From Tricholomella constricta (lineage: Eukaryota; Basidiomycota; Agaricomycetes; Agaricales; Lyophyllaceae): 64,000 nucleotides of DNA. The notes under the pieces are model-generated. The model had not been told where the DNA came from. It was given only the letters and a program-made list of their open reading frames with translations, and did not search any database. Shown in pieces: positions 19,979 through 31,939 of this stretch. Position 1 is the stretch's first letter; every line of letters begins with the position of its first letter. The stretch lies in contig JAACJP010000005.1 in NCBI GenBank assembly GCA_013368375.1, positions 992,001 through 1,056,000 of the forward strand. Reading direction: 5' to 3'. The translations under genes were made by a program, and so were the position numbers.

Positions 19979-22900
19979 CTACCGGCGAGCTGCCTTGGTG
20001 GGTGATGGCTCTCGCGATGCAGTACTTGACGTGTGGGAAAGGTCAGAAAGCCCTCTTTTCCTTGCAGTCTCCCTCTCCTCAATTGTGGGCACCATAACCT
20101 GCCGGATTGTATCTTCTTCTTCATCTTCCTCAAACTCTTCATCTTCCTCCAACTCTTCATCCCCTCCATATACCTCATATTCCTGGCCATCTCTGCCTTC
20201 TTCACACCCTCCAATCTCTCCAAATTCTGTACCTTCAAGTCCATCACTGTTTGGTATCCCATGCTGTTCTCTGTAGGTCATTGTTTCAACAACTCCTATC
20301 CCCATCCTCTCTTCTTCTTTCCTGCTAACATGGACAGCCCTCCATAACTCAATTGGTATCTCTGCAAACCTCTCTGTTTCTGGGTCAGTGTGGTATTCTG
20401 TCATGTGGTGCATGAAATTGTATTTCCAGAATGTGCGAGGTAGCTCGTTCCGGCCACTAGGACAGATCGGGCATGCAAGCGGCACATTGGTGCATGGGGT
20501 GGACTCGGTTGAAATAAGAGCTTGTGAGTAAACCATTTTTGACTGATGATACTTGCAGTTTGATGTCACTGTAGTCTTTTTACTCTTCTTGAATGCAATC
20601 TGTGTGCGACAACCCGTTACCCCACACCAGCCGCATGGGTTTGCATCTATGTGGCCAACCTGAAAGAAATTAGATAAAATTATGCTTTATAAGACTAATA
20701 AGCACTTACATCAGCTGGATGAGATGTACATGGCTCATGGGTAGGGTCTACTCCAAGGTTCTGCGTAACTCGGAGTTTTCGAAGAAGATGTACACCAATG
20801 TGGTTTCTCATTTTGTTCAAAGCTAATTTTGCACCACATAATTGGCAGGGAACGATACTACGAGCACCCAGTTTGGGCATTTGAATAGGGAGATTTGTCA
20901 CAAGAAATTGTGGATCACCAGTTAGTGATATGTATGGCAGGCCAGTTACAGAATCTGATATCTTTGGAAGTGCCTCAATATTGTTAAAAATCTCATCGCC
21001 ATCTGGGTTCAAGGATTCCCACAAGATCTCCAGTGTTTCTTCCAATTCAGTATGCGTCAAAGCCCATACTGGTGACTTGTCGTGACCCAGAACAATTTCA
21101 GGACCCAGCGGCATAAAATTCACACCAAGAGTACGAGTTGCAAAGTGTCGGTGAGTGATAACCCCGTCTTTACTGGTTTGGATGGGAATAAATTCTCTAC
21201 TCCAGATATATGTTGTTTTCTGTCCTTGTGCTAGTACATTTCTGGTTTCCTCGATGAAGTCGAGGACTCGAAGTGCCACTGACACGACCCGAGGTCCTGA
21301 ATCCTGCTCAAGGTCCTCGATCTTCACAGAATCAAGGATAGACTTGGAATTTCCACGGTGGAAATTTAACACCTCACCAACAGCAAGACAGACTTTGTCT
21401 GCAATACGGACTAGAAATCCTCCTAAGTCACCACTTTTGATCCAATCTGTCTTATCGACACTGGCTCCAGAGTCATTGAGGCTTGCCAAACGACGCATGG
21501 TCTCATCAACAGTGATGCCCTGAGCACGCAGTGTGCGTACTGTAGATTTTCGAGCCCTATCAGATATTAGCCTATTTGCAACAATAGCATCGATATGCTG
21601 TTTTTTGTCTCCAATGACCAGATAAGGTGAATGTGAATGTGAAGCAAGCAATGGGTTAAGAATTTCTGGGATAAAATTCTCGCCCATATCGAGAGGCTCC
21701 TCCGTGAGACTTGTCTCTTCGTCTTCTATTTCACCAAGCCTATGATTCTCTTCAGTCTCGGTGTGGTTCACATTGGATTGTTCTTCGACAAGTGGATCAG
21801 AGTCATCATCATTGAAGTCATGATCAGCAGCACGACACCCAATATAATCACCTTCTGGGCGAAGATGATCACGTTTCGGATGCGAAAACCATACATCCCA
21901 GTCGATTGCACTGGCTTCCCCTTCAAGGTGCTTCTCCAGTAGCATATCTGCTTCATCTCGCCCGCTAAGATACTCCTTGCAGATGTCAACACGGCCAACA
22001 TTGACATCACCCAGCCAAGACTTTGGATTGACATGATCTACACCACGGGCGTCAGAAAGGTTTCGTCGTACATGTCCTCGGTCCAGATCTGGATGTCGCT
22101 CAAAAATTGCATTGATCTCGGCACCGACACTCAGCTTATGTGCAAGCTGTAGTGCATCAAAGTTCCTAGCATGATCCTGAGTGCGTACATGTGAGAAAAC
22201 ACCCTCCAAGCGGTCCGTACCCTCAAAAAGTATGTGATAGTCTATATCCAGCGCCAGTGCCTGGTAGCGAGCAACCGTGAAGATAATGTTTTTTACAATT
22301 GCCTGTGAATCTGCGAAAAGTGCGCCATTCATAAATCCAGTACGGTGTTTAAGGAACATAGCAGTGACAAGATGGGAATATGTGGATAGAGATCGAATTT
22401 GTTCACTGAGAGTCATTTTGACTTTAATAAATGGGAAAAGGAAAAAGCTGAATATAAGGGCCACAAAGGAGACACGGCGAATACGGATAGCTAGAGTTGG
22501 AACTTCAGTGATGTCAAACATACTACTGTCCTCCTTTAGAAGAGTTTGAATCAAGTTGACTGCTTTCGGAACATTCTGTTTATCAGCTGGGTTAAGAAGT
22601 GCACGGGCCTGCTCATCGGTTATAGAGCCTATGGTATTCAAGGCCAGCAAAACATCTTCACGTTGAATAAATACATTGCCAACTTGCATTCCCCTTGGTG
22701 ATCGGACCATGGTAGCAAACCGCTTAACTATGTGCTTTGGATCACAAGTTGTGAGCAGTCCACCTGCACCTGTATAGCAATTCAAGCCAGAAAGCTTGTA
22801 AAGAATGCAGCCTAGATCAGATTCAGAATCAAGTAGTGTATTGAGGCCAATGGTGAAGCGCATTACACGGAATGAAGGCTCTCCATCTGAAGAAACATTG

Positions 22901-24617
22901 CAAATAGGCCCATGAGTTTGTTTCCCATCTGGATGTCTATCGTAGGCATGCAAGAAAGTAGTAACCCATTTGGCAAGCTGTTCACCTGTTTCAGCCTTAC
23001 ATGATGCAGAAAGGACAAGTGGAACAGGAAAGTAGTTTTCGTAACCTGTTATCGGTGCAATTGCTACAACGGTACCATCCTTTCCATGATGACAGACTTT
23101 ATCCTGATAGAGAGACTTTGCGATAGTATCAATATCAGTGAGATCTTGTACAGACAAGAAATTGGGAGTATTCAGAACATGTTCACGGCAGATTCCAAGG
23201 ATCAGCCCACGTGCGTGATCAAAACGACATGCTTCTTCCAGTGCAACACCATCGATCATCAGTGTCTGGCCTATCAGAGAATTTTTAGAAGGCTTTCGCC
23301 CATTCTTTCCCAAGAACAAAGTAATGTTTGCATCAATCTCAGTTGAGGAGGGGACACCTGCAGAGACAACAAGTTCTGGAACAAACTTGCGGCGCTTTAG
23401 TGTTGTGTTTGATGGATAGGCATCAGCCTTTTGAAGGACATAAAGGAGACGTGTTCCACCCAGAGCTTTAGCAAGAAATGCGATATCGTACTCGCGATCT
23501 GTCCACGCAGAATGCGGAGAATACACCCCAGATATTGCACGCTCTAGCTTCTCATGGATGCTTATAGCAGAATCTCCATGACGGAGAGCCATCGCTAGAA
23601 TAGACGAGACACCCGCAATCTTATGTTGAGAAAGCAGCATCACGAGGCGCTTGTAGTCACTCAGTTTCTTACTCATGGTCACTATCTTACGATTTCTGTT
23701 ATAGGCCTTCGCAAGTTTAATAATCATGATGTGATTGAGAAATAGACATACTTGGCTTTGGAGGCGCTTGATTTTTTTCGTGGCATTGAGCAGCAGTTGT
23801 TGTATCTGGCGGTAAGTCAAATACATCCATGGGGTCCTCGTTGCCACTTGTTTGACGGCGGCACGATCCATAACCTTCTTCAGCTTCGGCGACCGCAGGA
23901 GGGTGGTACATACCAAACACAGGCTGTGTACGTACACAGAATTATCGCAAATCCTACCTGGACAATCGACTGATTGAAGCTTGACGTGAGTTGTGGTCAT
24001 CTCGAGCAATACCCACGGGTTTGACGCCTCATATGGGTATGTCTCCCAAGGCACACCCGGATACCATTCCACCCACTGTCCTTCGCAATCAGATTGCGAA
24101 TGCGAGGCCAGAAATGCGACTGGGTCAGCCGATGATCCTTGCGCTTCCAGATCATCGAGATGGATAGATGATGGGGACAAAGGCAGTCCCATGGTATCCC
24201 CGGGCTCCCCAAAAATGACGTCCACAATAGACCCTAGTTGTTCAACTAATTTCATGTCAATGCTTTGCCCACTTGCATGAGAATATAGGTTCACTCACCG
24301 GACCCCGATATGCCAAAGCTTGTACCCAGTGCTGCCTGCTCATTTTTCCTTTCCTTCACCTGGATGTGTGCCCTCATAGCTCTCTCCCTCCTAGTGTTGC
24401 AGTCTTTCGTTGCCCTATGATTTCGTAGCCTCCCAGTTGACCTAGAGGCAGCCAAAATGAAATGTCGGCCACAGAGATCACATTGCACCAGTGTCCGGTT
24501 GGTAGATTCATCGAAGTAGACAGGAAAAGATACGGCATCACCAGTTTTGCCAGCAAGTAGGTAGACATGTTCGGGTGGATCGGCTAAAGTCGCACTAGAG
24601 TAGTCGTCGATGGGCAT
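19979..24617 (-). CDS. Large multi-zinc-finger putative transposase
   Basis: Minus-strand spliced gene of roughly 1,400 residues. Exon 1 (24617-24299) has a BED/C2H2-like finger (CDLCGRHF...LRNHRATKDC). A 53-bp intron (24246-24298) joins it to the main frame (24245-20710). A 50-bp intron (20660-20709) leads to a last exon (20659-19979) with PCGWCG, CPICP...KYNFMHHMTEYH and an acidic Glu/Asp tail. A further C2H2-like motif, CQLCGAKLALNKMRNHIGVH, sits near the end of the main exon. The central region has conserved-looking acidic and His positions: IDGVALEEAC, SSDGEPSFR, TCDPKHIVKRF and GTDRLEGVFSHVR. I recall similar unannotated proteins in many agaricomycetes. The transposase role is inferred from its place as the only gene between perfect TIRs. 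Exon borders near 23700-23960 are unsure, because a second frame there is also open. Confidence 0.72.
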
Positions 24618-24679
24618 CCCGAGAGAATCCAGCGAGCTCGTAGCAAATGCAGTCGCGCGAGGTCGCGCCAGTTATCAAG

Positions 24680-24806
24680 ATCAAATCTCTACCGAATGTG
24701 GACAAGGACCCGAGCTACTTCCTAATCGAGGTGAGACCCCGGGCCACATGATCGAGGCGTTTTGAGGACAGTGGGTTTCACGGACTTCTCCGCTGGTAGC
24801 CCCCTG
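24680..24806 (-). repeat. Right terminal inverted repeat of the 5-kb transposon
   Basis: Mirror copy of 19807-19933. It lies 62 bp upstream of the inferred start codon of the internal gene, so the gene's promoter probably falls in or next to this TIR. Confidence 0.95.
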
Positions 24807-25044
24807 GGTGGTGTACTTGGTTATAGACATCCTGATGCACAGGTTTAAAATTGAGGTTAATAGTTCCATATTCATCGAGGGTGTGGAAACTGGTTTGCAG
24901 TGAAGCGGTCGTTGTGCGCTGTGTGAAGAACCGTCCAGATGGAAGCGTGTCGAACAATGATTTATTAGCAGTCTCGACAGATGCGATGCACAGGTTTCCA
25001 ATACGGTCACGGTCCTCTTCAAAAGAAACGGTTTCTGATACCAT

Positions 25045-25753
25045 AGATATTAATCGGATTTAAACCTGTTTACACAAGTCTAATCTCCGGTACGTCAATG
25101 CGCTCGTCACCGCCTCTTCGGCCCGCACGACTCACACAGAGAACAAGATGCGACGCTCCGCGCGTGCAGGATCCGCTCCCCATCTTGTCCCTGTCCCCCT
25201 CGATCATGATCGAGCTCCCTTGTCTCCGCGACGAAGGTGAGACCTCGCACCCTTCTTACCTTACCTGGGAATCTGAAGTTCTTGTCGCTCTCGCACTTGA
25301 CTTCAGATTTTCCTGGTGAGTAGAAGTCGCACTGGCCTGTAACACTCGAACTCTGACACTTCAGATGGTTCAGTTTCAGTCTTCGGTCGTACCAGTAGCT
25401 TCACAGCAACCCACCATCCTCCCCATGACACCTCCTGATTTTGACTCTGCCTTTCTCACTAATGTCCATCGCTCTATTACCTACAAACGTACTATGACTT
25501 TCTTGTAGTTACATTGTTTGTAGCGTCTCCCGCGAGAATCGAGCCTCTTTTCAGGGCTCCGCCGCTGTTTCAGGGCGAGCCCGTGTCCGGCTAAAACCGT
25601 CTGATCCCTAAGTCAGCTTTACCAAGACGACCGAAGGGTGATTAGAAACTGACGTTGACGGTTGAGTCAGTGCGCGACTCGGAAAACGGCGTTTGCCCGT
25701 TTGTTTTCCGTGCGATGTCTTGCCAAACAACGCGCCTGCTCTTTCATCCTGAT
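25045..25753. other. Region upstream of the tubulin cofactor C gene
   Basis: An ATG at 25148 opens a short Arg/Pro-rich frame (MRRSARAGSAPHLVPVP) ending at a GTGAG donor near 25237. A 48-codon frame begins at 25365 just after a TTCAG acceptor, but the two do not join in frame. This could be a small unannotated gene or leader exons of the next one; I cannot decide. Confidence 0.25.
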
Positions 25754-26927
25754 ATGTCTGACTTGGCCTGGTCGTTCGCCCAAACGTTTTCTACCCAGTT
25801 CCAGACTTCCCGTTCTGGTCTGCGTCTAATCATGTAACCGCTCTTCCATTATCCTAAGGAATTTTTGGGTCCAACAGACTTGGAATCTCGCGTTGATCTT
25901 GCAAAGTCATCCAATTCTTTCTCAGAAGCATCGCTGCAGGAATTGTCCATTGAATTAGCGAAGCTTACCAAAAGTCTCGCCGGTGCGACAGGATATCTTC
26001 CTAGTTATGACCAGCGGCAGTTTGAAGAGGTTCGTTTACTACACCCACCATATTTTCTGCGTTTATCATTGACACGGATGGCCGCAAGCAATTGAAAGCT
26101 TTGGAGAAGTCATTGTCCGAGTTGCGGGGTAATACAAGGCCAAGGTCCAAGTTTGCTTTCAAACGAAAAGCAGCCGTTCCACCATCGGTCGCGTCCATCA
26201 GTCCGAGGGGCACCCGCACAGCTGTTGTCGCACCCGGCCTCCAGGCGCCAACCACCCATCTATCACTGTCTTCTCGCTCTTATGAATTATTGACACTGGA
26301 ATCATTGCCGAGATCAAGTTCGCAAGAGGATCTCGCAATTTACAACCTCGATCATTGCATTGTTGATCTCCTTTCACCGGTCCAATCTGATGACGCCGTC
26401 CAAACATCCTACCCTCGGCTGGACATCTCAGCACTCCACGTTCGAAATTTGACTGACACTGTGCTTCTACTACCAGCTATTGATGGCAGCGTGCTGATCC
26501 ATGATCTGACGCGGTGCACGATAGTGATAGGCTGTCATCAGGTAATCCTCTGCGCACCCCCCTAGCTGCAGCATTGACATCATCTGCCACAGTTCCGAAT
26601 GCACACCTCACGCAACGTGGATGTCTACCTCACCATCACGTCAAATCCCGTTATCGAACACTGTTCCGACATACGTTTCGGCGGCTACCCCAAGATCCTT
26701 TTGGACAACAGAGTACGGATCGTCACTTTTTTGCTCTTATGTGTATCTTACATTCTCATCAGCCGAGCGAACAATTCTCGGTCATGGATTTCTCCCACAT
26801 ACGTTCGACGCCCTCACCTAATTGGTCAGTCCTTCATGAGGATAGGGTAACACCTCTATGGCCTTGGCCGCTTACATCGCAAGACGAGGTGCTGAATGGA
26901 GTACGGGAACGTATCCTTCCAGAATGA
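25754..26927 (+). CDS. Tubulin-specific chaperone C (tubulin cofactor C)
   Basis: Five exons (25754-25817, 25878-26029, 26089-26541, 26593-26712, 26763-26927) join to an open frame of 317 residues. The N-terminal third is a helical, charged tubulin-binding-cofactor-like region (SDLESRVDLAKSS, QLKALEKSLSELRG). The C-terminal part is the C-CAP/cofactor C beta-helix, seen in GSVLIHDLTRCTIVIGCHQ, then RMHTSRNVDVYLTITSNP and CSDIRFGGYP, ending DFSHIRSTPSPNWS. Cofactor C completes folding of the alpha/beta-tubulin dimer by stimulating GTP hydrolysis on beta-tubulin in the cofactor supercomplex. The usual catalytic Arg of this family lies in the CHQxRxH segment, which here is rebuilt across the intron 26542-26592 as CHQ|FRMH. 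The 26030-26088 acceptor is AAG, weaker than the others. This is a housekeeping gene and shows no sign of decay. Confidence 0.9.
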
Positions 26928-28096
26928 TACCTGACTCAACGACGGATGATTATAAGTTTGTTTCATATGGTAAACCGATGGGCCATGAGGGGAGCAAATG
27001 GGCATGGTATTCGCGGGCACGCTCTATGGCGTCCAAATAGGTCGAAAACCAACCTAAGCTTCAACCTAGTCTAGGTATTATAACAACTTAATTTTGTGTA
27101 TTTTTCGACCTGCGAGTATTTACTGCCCGCTCACGATTCACGCTTTGCTTCACATCGCGCCAAGCATCAAAGAGATTGGCCCGTGCACTAGCCTTTTCCA
27201 ACAAATACGAACAGGGCGGCAACCCGCGCCCACCCGGGCCGCTTTACCGAGTCTGCATTCCGGTCAGTTCATGCTTCGCAACGAACCCCCCCCCCCTTCC
27301 CAGCCCCGTGGGCACTCGATGTGCACACTACCACCCCGCCGCCTAGCCACACCGCGTACCATAGGCGAGGGCGGTCCTCCCGTCGTTGCCACTCACACCG
27401 AGATCGCATTTATGCACCCGATATTGTGCGGGTCCGCACGTCGCGACTCACGAGTGAGGGCCGTGCCGGGTGTGTGGCGTGCCGGGCAGAGACATCCAGA
27501 GCGGGGAGTGCAGGAAGCAGGCCACGGAAAGTAGGCGTATTACCTGCTTACTTTAGCGGCTAGCTTGGATCCGATGGCAGGCAAGGCTCTCTTGTTTCCG
27601 GTTTCTCACTTGGTTTTGCTTTCTGATTTGTTTTCTTCTTTTTTTATTTTTATTCTCAGCGGACCGGTGTTGGGTTTGAGTTCAGGGGACAGCGGCGTCG
27701 CGTTCTTCGCGACGTGGATGACAAATGCATGGTATTGAGGAGATAGAATGGGTTGATAATTACCCGATGCGCGGTTCAGCAGGTCTGATTAGAATATCAT
27801 CATACTCGCATCCAACATCTGACCACCTATAAACGCGAACATCTCGACTTCCACCTCCACTCGCCCTGCAAGAAGACGCTCATGCTTGATGGACGTACCC
27901 GGACTTCCCGCAATCGCCCATAATCGCTTCCCTCCCCCTCCTTGTATCTAGCGGAATGGAGCGGGCCTATGAAATACGACAACGACGCACCAACGCCTGA
28001 ATCAATACGGACCCATGGTCAAGAAATGACATCATCCTCAATCAATTTTGACTCTCGCAAAGTGTGGCGTTAGACGTCTTATGACTACTTGGTTCA
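26928..28096. other. Intergenic region
   Basis: Plus-strand open frames here are short, low-complexity and Pro/Arg-rich (27094-27563) and show no motif or splice pattern. A T-rich stretch lies near 27625-27655. I see no gene; it probably holds the 3' end of the cofactor C gene and the promoter of the kinase-like gene. Confidence 0.4.
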
Positions 28097-30263
28097 ATGG
28101 CGCGACCTCACGGACTCAGAAAATGGATGACTTACCTCCGTTCATCGCTCCCCATCCCGTCCTGGACCAGCACGTTCTCCCAATCCATCAGACCGAAACT
28201 CCAAGACTCAGTGTGGAAAATGGGGCCCGCACGCAGCAACGACGACAACGGCACCGTGATCGGCATGTCGTTCCGCACCCTTGGGACCCTCCCCTTCTGG
28301 GAAGCCCTCAAGCTCCAAGACCGCCTCTTCCATCCCTTCAAAAGCATCGCACCCAAAGTTGAAGACACGACTGAAGCATTAGTACAGGGCATCGTGGATT
28401 CTGAGAGCCCGCTTTCCGGGATTGGACTCGATGAGACTTGGATTGAGACTGCAATCGACCAGGCAAAATTGCTCTACCCAGACCGTCTGATGCGCACACT
28501 GCCTGGTTGGTCTAAGGTGCGTATGATTATCCAATTAATCGAAGATGAAAGAGGTAAGAACAAGTGTCGTTATCTTTTTGTGTTCATGGAAGATGGTGGA
28601 GGACTTGACTTACAATTGTGATCCAAGGTCTCGGTCCCAAAGTGATCGATATCGTGGACAGCAAGATCTATATCGTCAAATGCATCCAGGAAATTATCGA
28701 GCAAACCAACAGTTCTTACATGGCAACGCAAGATAAGGCCGCCATCAACGCACACCGCGCGGCATATTTCATCGAATTTTTATACCAGGACGCCACGTGG
28801 CCGGACATCACGATGACTCTGGACAAAGACGATCACCAAATACTACGGAGCAAGGTCGAGACATCCCACTTCCTATTCAAACACGCATGGGACCTCGAGA
28901 AAGCCGTCGGGAAGGCGTGGACTCCAACCTTAATGAGTCTGGTCGTGCGAAGGGCCTATAAACAGGTGTGTGTGTATTGCGCCGTATGTTGTACTTGCAC
29001 TAATCATCGACCACCATGATCATATTCAGATCTACGCCCCCTCGCCTTCTAACCCCCCCGTTCCGCCCTGTCCAATCATTTTCTTCGGCAATCCAACCCT
29101 ATACCGCCTTGCCTACATTGAAAACACTAGACTCTACTTCTCCGCATGGCGTTCTGTCGACCCCCTCCAAGCACACCGTATCCTCCAGTCCCTCCATCCC
29201 TGGGCCCGCTTCCCCCCCATCACCCAAGGCCACCTCCTCCTTGAGTACTTCGCCATTTCCCTCCTCGCGCGGGCGGCACCAGAGAGCCTCGCTGGGTTTT
29301 TACGGACGCGGCGTAACCACCCGGACCGGCAAGAACCTACGATTATGAACGCGAGTGTCCTCATGGCAAGGCTGATGGACGCGCATGCAAGATTGTGGAA
29401 CGTCGCGAAGAGCGTGGCTCTCCATGGGCGGCTGCCGAGCACGATTACGCTTGGAAGGACCAGGGTCATCGGTATCCTCTCAACGTACGCCCCTCCGCCT
29501 TCCCCTTTTTTTAATTTTCTTTTCTTTTCCTTTCGTTGTGTGTATGCGTGTGCTGACTTGAGTGATCGGACTCTTTGTGCGGACGTGTACACAGGGAGGA
29601 CGAGGCCCTGAAGGCATGTCTCCGGGAAGGCAAGCCCTGGGTGCACTGCCTCAAACGCGGACTGGTGTGGGCCGACGAGGAGCGCCAATGGGTGGTAAAG
29701 GCCGTGTTCAAATCAGCATCGAACGAACTCAAGGCCATGCGCGCTGTCACCGAACCTGAATGCGAGGAAGCAGGCGTGGTCGGGCTGGCGGGGTCGATGG
29801 AGGTCACGGTCGGAGAGTATAGGGGCATGGTGTTGATCTTTACGCGGTACTGCGGGGTGTCGCTGAACCATATCGAATTTGATTACCATTACAGACTCGA
29901 GTCGGACGTTTAGGCGTGGTATGTACGCTTTTCTTTCTTCTTCTCTTATTTTTTGAGGTTTTGGTTTCGTTGTTCCTCGGCGGTGACGTGACTGACAATC
30001 AATGTTTTTTTTCCATATCATACAGCGTGATGCTCCAACGCGCTCTCAAAGCTGTTCACCGAGCAGGATGGCACCATCACGATATCCACCGCAGGAACGT
30101 CCTGAAGGACGAGCAGGGCCGATATCATCTCATTGACTTTAGCCTTGCTCAGCCCGCGAGTGAGTGTCCCGGGGGTTGTGAAGATGAGTATTTCCTCCGG
30201 CCTCCAAAGGTTGAGGACGCGGCGGAGCAGAGGGATGCGGAGGGAACGGCGACGAAGGAGTAG
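28097..30263 (+). CDS. Fungal protein-kinase-like gene
   Basis: Starts at ATG 28097 (MARPHGLRKWMTYLRSS) and continues in several exons; introns fall near 28553-28625, 28965-29030, 29486-29594 and 29920-30026. The N-terminal 400 or so residues are helical with no motif I know. The C-terminal part is kinase-like: a possible beta-3 lysine in WVVKAVFKSASNELKAM, then YRGMVLIFTRYCG, and the catalytic loop WHHHDIHRRNVL (HxDxxxxN pattern), followed by HLIDFSLA, where the metal-binding Asp is kept but the usual DFG Gly is Ser. It resembles the large, poorly characterised kinase-like families of agaricomycetes. Between 29869 and 29925 one frame meets TAG; a 41-bp intron from the GTG near 29855 to ACAG near 29895 would remove part of this, so either the model needs that intron or the gene is damaged. 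Substrate unknown. Confidence 0.6.
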
Positions 30264-31205
30264 AACTTTGTGCATCCCAGCTATCTTTATCTTATCTTCC
30301 TTTTGCTTTCGTGCTTTGAACCAATTCTATTGGCATACAATGGTGGGACAGTCCCAAGAAATACATTTTTCGACCAGTTCTCGATTTATAGTAATAATTC
30401 CGTCGTTGTCGGAAAGAGAAGAGGTTCTTCTTACAATCATAGTCACGGTGTTGGAAACACCTGAGTGCGCAAGGAATTCAGCAGATCAGGTCTCATCATA
30501 GTGATATGCATAGCCGCTGACCTTTGGGCTCAATCGTATTTCATTTCGGACGTGTTGCTCCGAGTCCGTGGTGCTTGGACTTTGGCACCGACTCTTCCAC
30601 CTGGGCAGGGCAGCAGCGACTCTTTCGGGCCGGGCGTAGTCACGGTGTGATTCCGAATGAGGCTCTCGCACGCTGGTTTCTCAAGGGAAATGTAGAGAAT
30701 TTGTGGTAATATACAGAGGAAGCTTAGCCCGGTGCTAGTGGATTGATCCACACTAGAAGTTGCGCTGGGCGAAAGCAAGAACAATGTGTGATTGGCCGCG
30801 CTCTTGCATGAGCTAAATATAGCCACGCGCGAGGCGGTGATTTGGGACCGAACACCCGTTCCGAACTTTGATCTAAACGCGTCGGGCTGTCTGGCATGAC
30901 AGAGAACATGATGCACATCGCCTTTTTGATGAGGATGCGCTATAGCTGGGCTTCATCGATGTTCAACCTATAGCTAATGGATACTACTTGTTGATATCTA
31001 GCCTTATCGAAGCCCATGATCTTTGTTTCCAATTTGATTGACAATAATATGCGTACACAGCGGTTGATACATAACCTCACGACGTATCGGAGACGCAGGA
31101 AACGTGTTGCTCCAGGCCGTTCATATCCTGCCAAACCTCGATCCTTTAGCCATTGTACGTTGAACGTTGAACATTTAGCCCCACCATTACTTTTCTGCCA
31201 GTTCA
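30264..31205. other. Intergenic region
   Basis: No convincing coding frame on either strand. The right end is presumably the promoter of the Cys-rich protein gene starting at 31206. Confidence 0.4.
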
Positions 31206-31649
31206 ATGTCGGACGACGCAGGCATTTGTGGGGCGTGTTGTGGCATTTGTTGTACGTATAGCTCTCTACATGTCCCCAAATTTCACTGGCTAATAACTAA
31301 TGTAAACTCAGGTATCTGTGGGGCCGCGTCGCTGCAGAACTGGTTCAACTTGAGTGCGTGACATTGCGCATATACCCCTCTGGGCTTCTGTGCATGACGT
31401 ATGAGGTCTGTTTGATTTACACTCACTTTATGAACAGCTCCCTGGGGTGCAGGAGGGTGCTGTAACAGGAACGGTACAAGCGGGTGTTGTGGGACGTGCT
31501 GTGGCGATTCTTTCAATGAGGACGCGTTCGACAAGGAAGTCCAGAAGGATTTGGCGAAAACGAAGGCTAGCACGGACGCCGCTGAACCTCTCACGACCCA
31601 GCAGCCTTCTGCTGGCCAAGCCATGTCAATTCCAAACGAAACTCAATGA
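31206..31649 (+). CDS. Small cysteine-rich protein (99 aa)
   Basis: Three exons (31206-31251, 31312-31353, 31438-31649) join to exactly 100 codons including the stop. The N-terminus is packed with Cys pairs (MSDDAGICGACCGICC, ICGAAS), followed by WFNL, then GAGGCCNRNG, CCGTCCGDSF and a polar C-terminus (NEDAFDKEVQKDLAKTK, TTQQPSAGQ). I recall similar short CC-rich proteins as a common agaricomycete family without known function. Clustered CC and CxC pairs could be palmitoylated or bind metal, and no signal peptide is visible, so it is probably intracellular or membrane-anchored by lipid. Both introns have GT...AG ends and the phases match, which makes the model strong although the first two exons are under 50 bp. 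Confidence 0.75.
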
Positions 31650-31939
31650 AACCCCATGTCCACGTTCATGATTCCGGTAAGCTGATCCACCTACCTAAGA
31701 TAAATCCTACCCTTTGACTTATCGGACGACTACCACCTTTTTAAGCGCCTATTAGAATCCCATTGACTAGAACTGACCGCCATCTTCGCCACGCCTATGT
31801 CCAGCGTCTATCTCTATGATTGTACTTTTTAATAGCACGGCAGCCGATTCACGATACTTAGATCCATCACGAGACCGTGCTCGGATTGTTTAACTCCAGG
31901 TCGAAGGCGCCGTAGCCTAGGAAGCCCGCTGAAAACTCA
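31650..31939. other. Spacer between convergent genes
   Basis: Nothing recognised between the 3' end of the Cys-rich protein gene and the 3' end of the Zn2Cys6 gene. Confidence 0.4.

Larger units (their letters stand above)
19807..24806 (-). mobile_element. Intact 5,000-bp TIR DNA transposon, superfamily unassigned
   Basis: Exactly 5,000 bp. The ends are CAGGGGGCTACC and its inverse; the outer 107 bp are perfectly inverted (19807-19913 against 24700-24806) and the similarity extends to about 127 bp. It is flanked by an 8-bp duplication GGTGGTGT at 19799-19806 and 24807-24814. It carries one spliced gene on the minus strand. CAGGG ends with an 8-bp duplication recall hAT and Zisupton/KDZ-like elements, and a DPKHIVKRF motif faintly recalls P-element proteins, but hAT and KDZ signature motifs were not found. 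The perfect TIRs, perfect duplication and open frames suggest recent activity. Confidence 0.93.
19710..25044 (-). pseudogene. Unidentified small gene split by the 5-kb TIR transposon
   Basis: On the minus strand, a frame starting at ATG 25044 (MVSETVSFEEDRDRIG) runs to the transposon edge at 24807. The left flank from 19806 to a TAA at 19710-19712 continues in the same frame if the transposon and one copy of the 8-bp duplication are removed. The junction then reads VHHQNFPMYVQFIHYF without a stop. Each side alone is short, but the continuity through the duplication suggests one coding sequence of about 112 residues, or an exon of a larger one. I do not recognise the product; it may be host or older transposon sequence. 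The insertion has inactivated it. Confidence 0.55.

Noticed and set aside
19807..24806. Assignment of the 5-kb transposon to hAT
   Set aside because: CAGGG ends and an 8-bp duplication fit, but the duplication does not follow the usual nTnnnnAn pattern and the hAT dimerisation motif was not seen.
27094..27563. Pro/Arg-rich frames as a gene
   Set aside because: Low complexity, no motif, and no plausible splice or start context.
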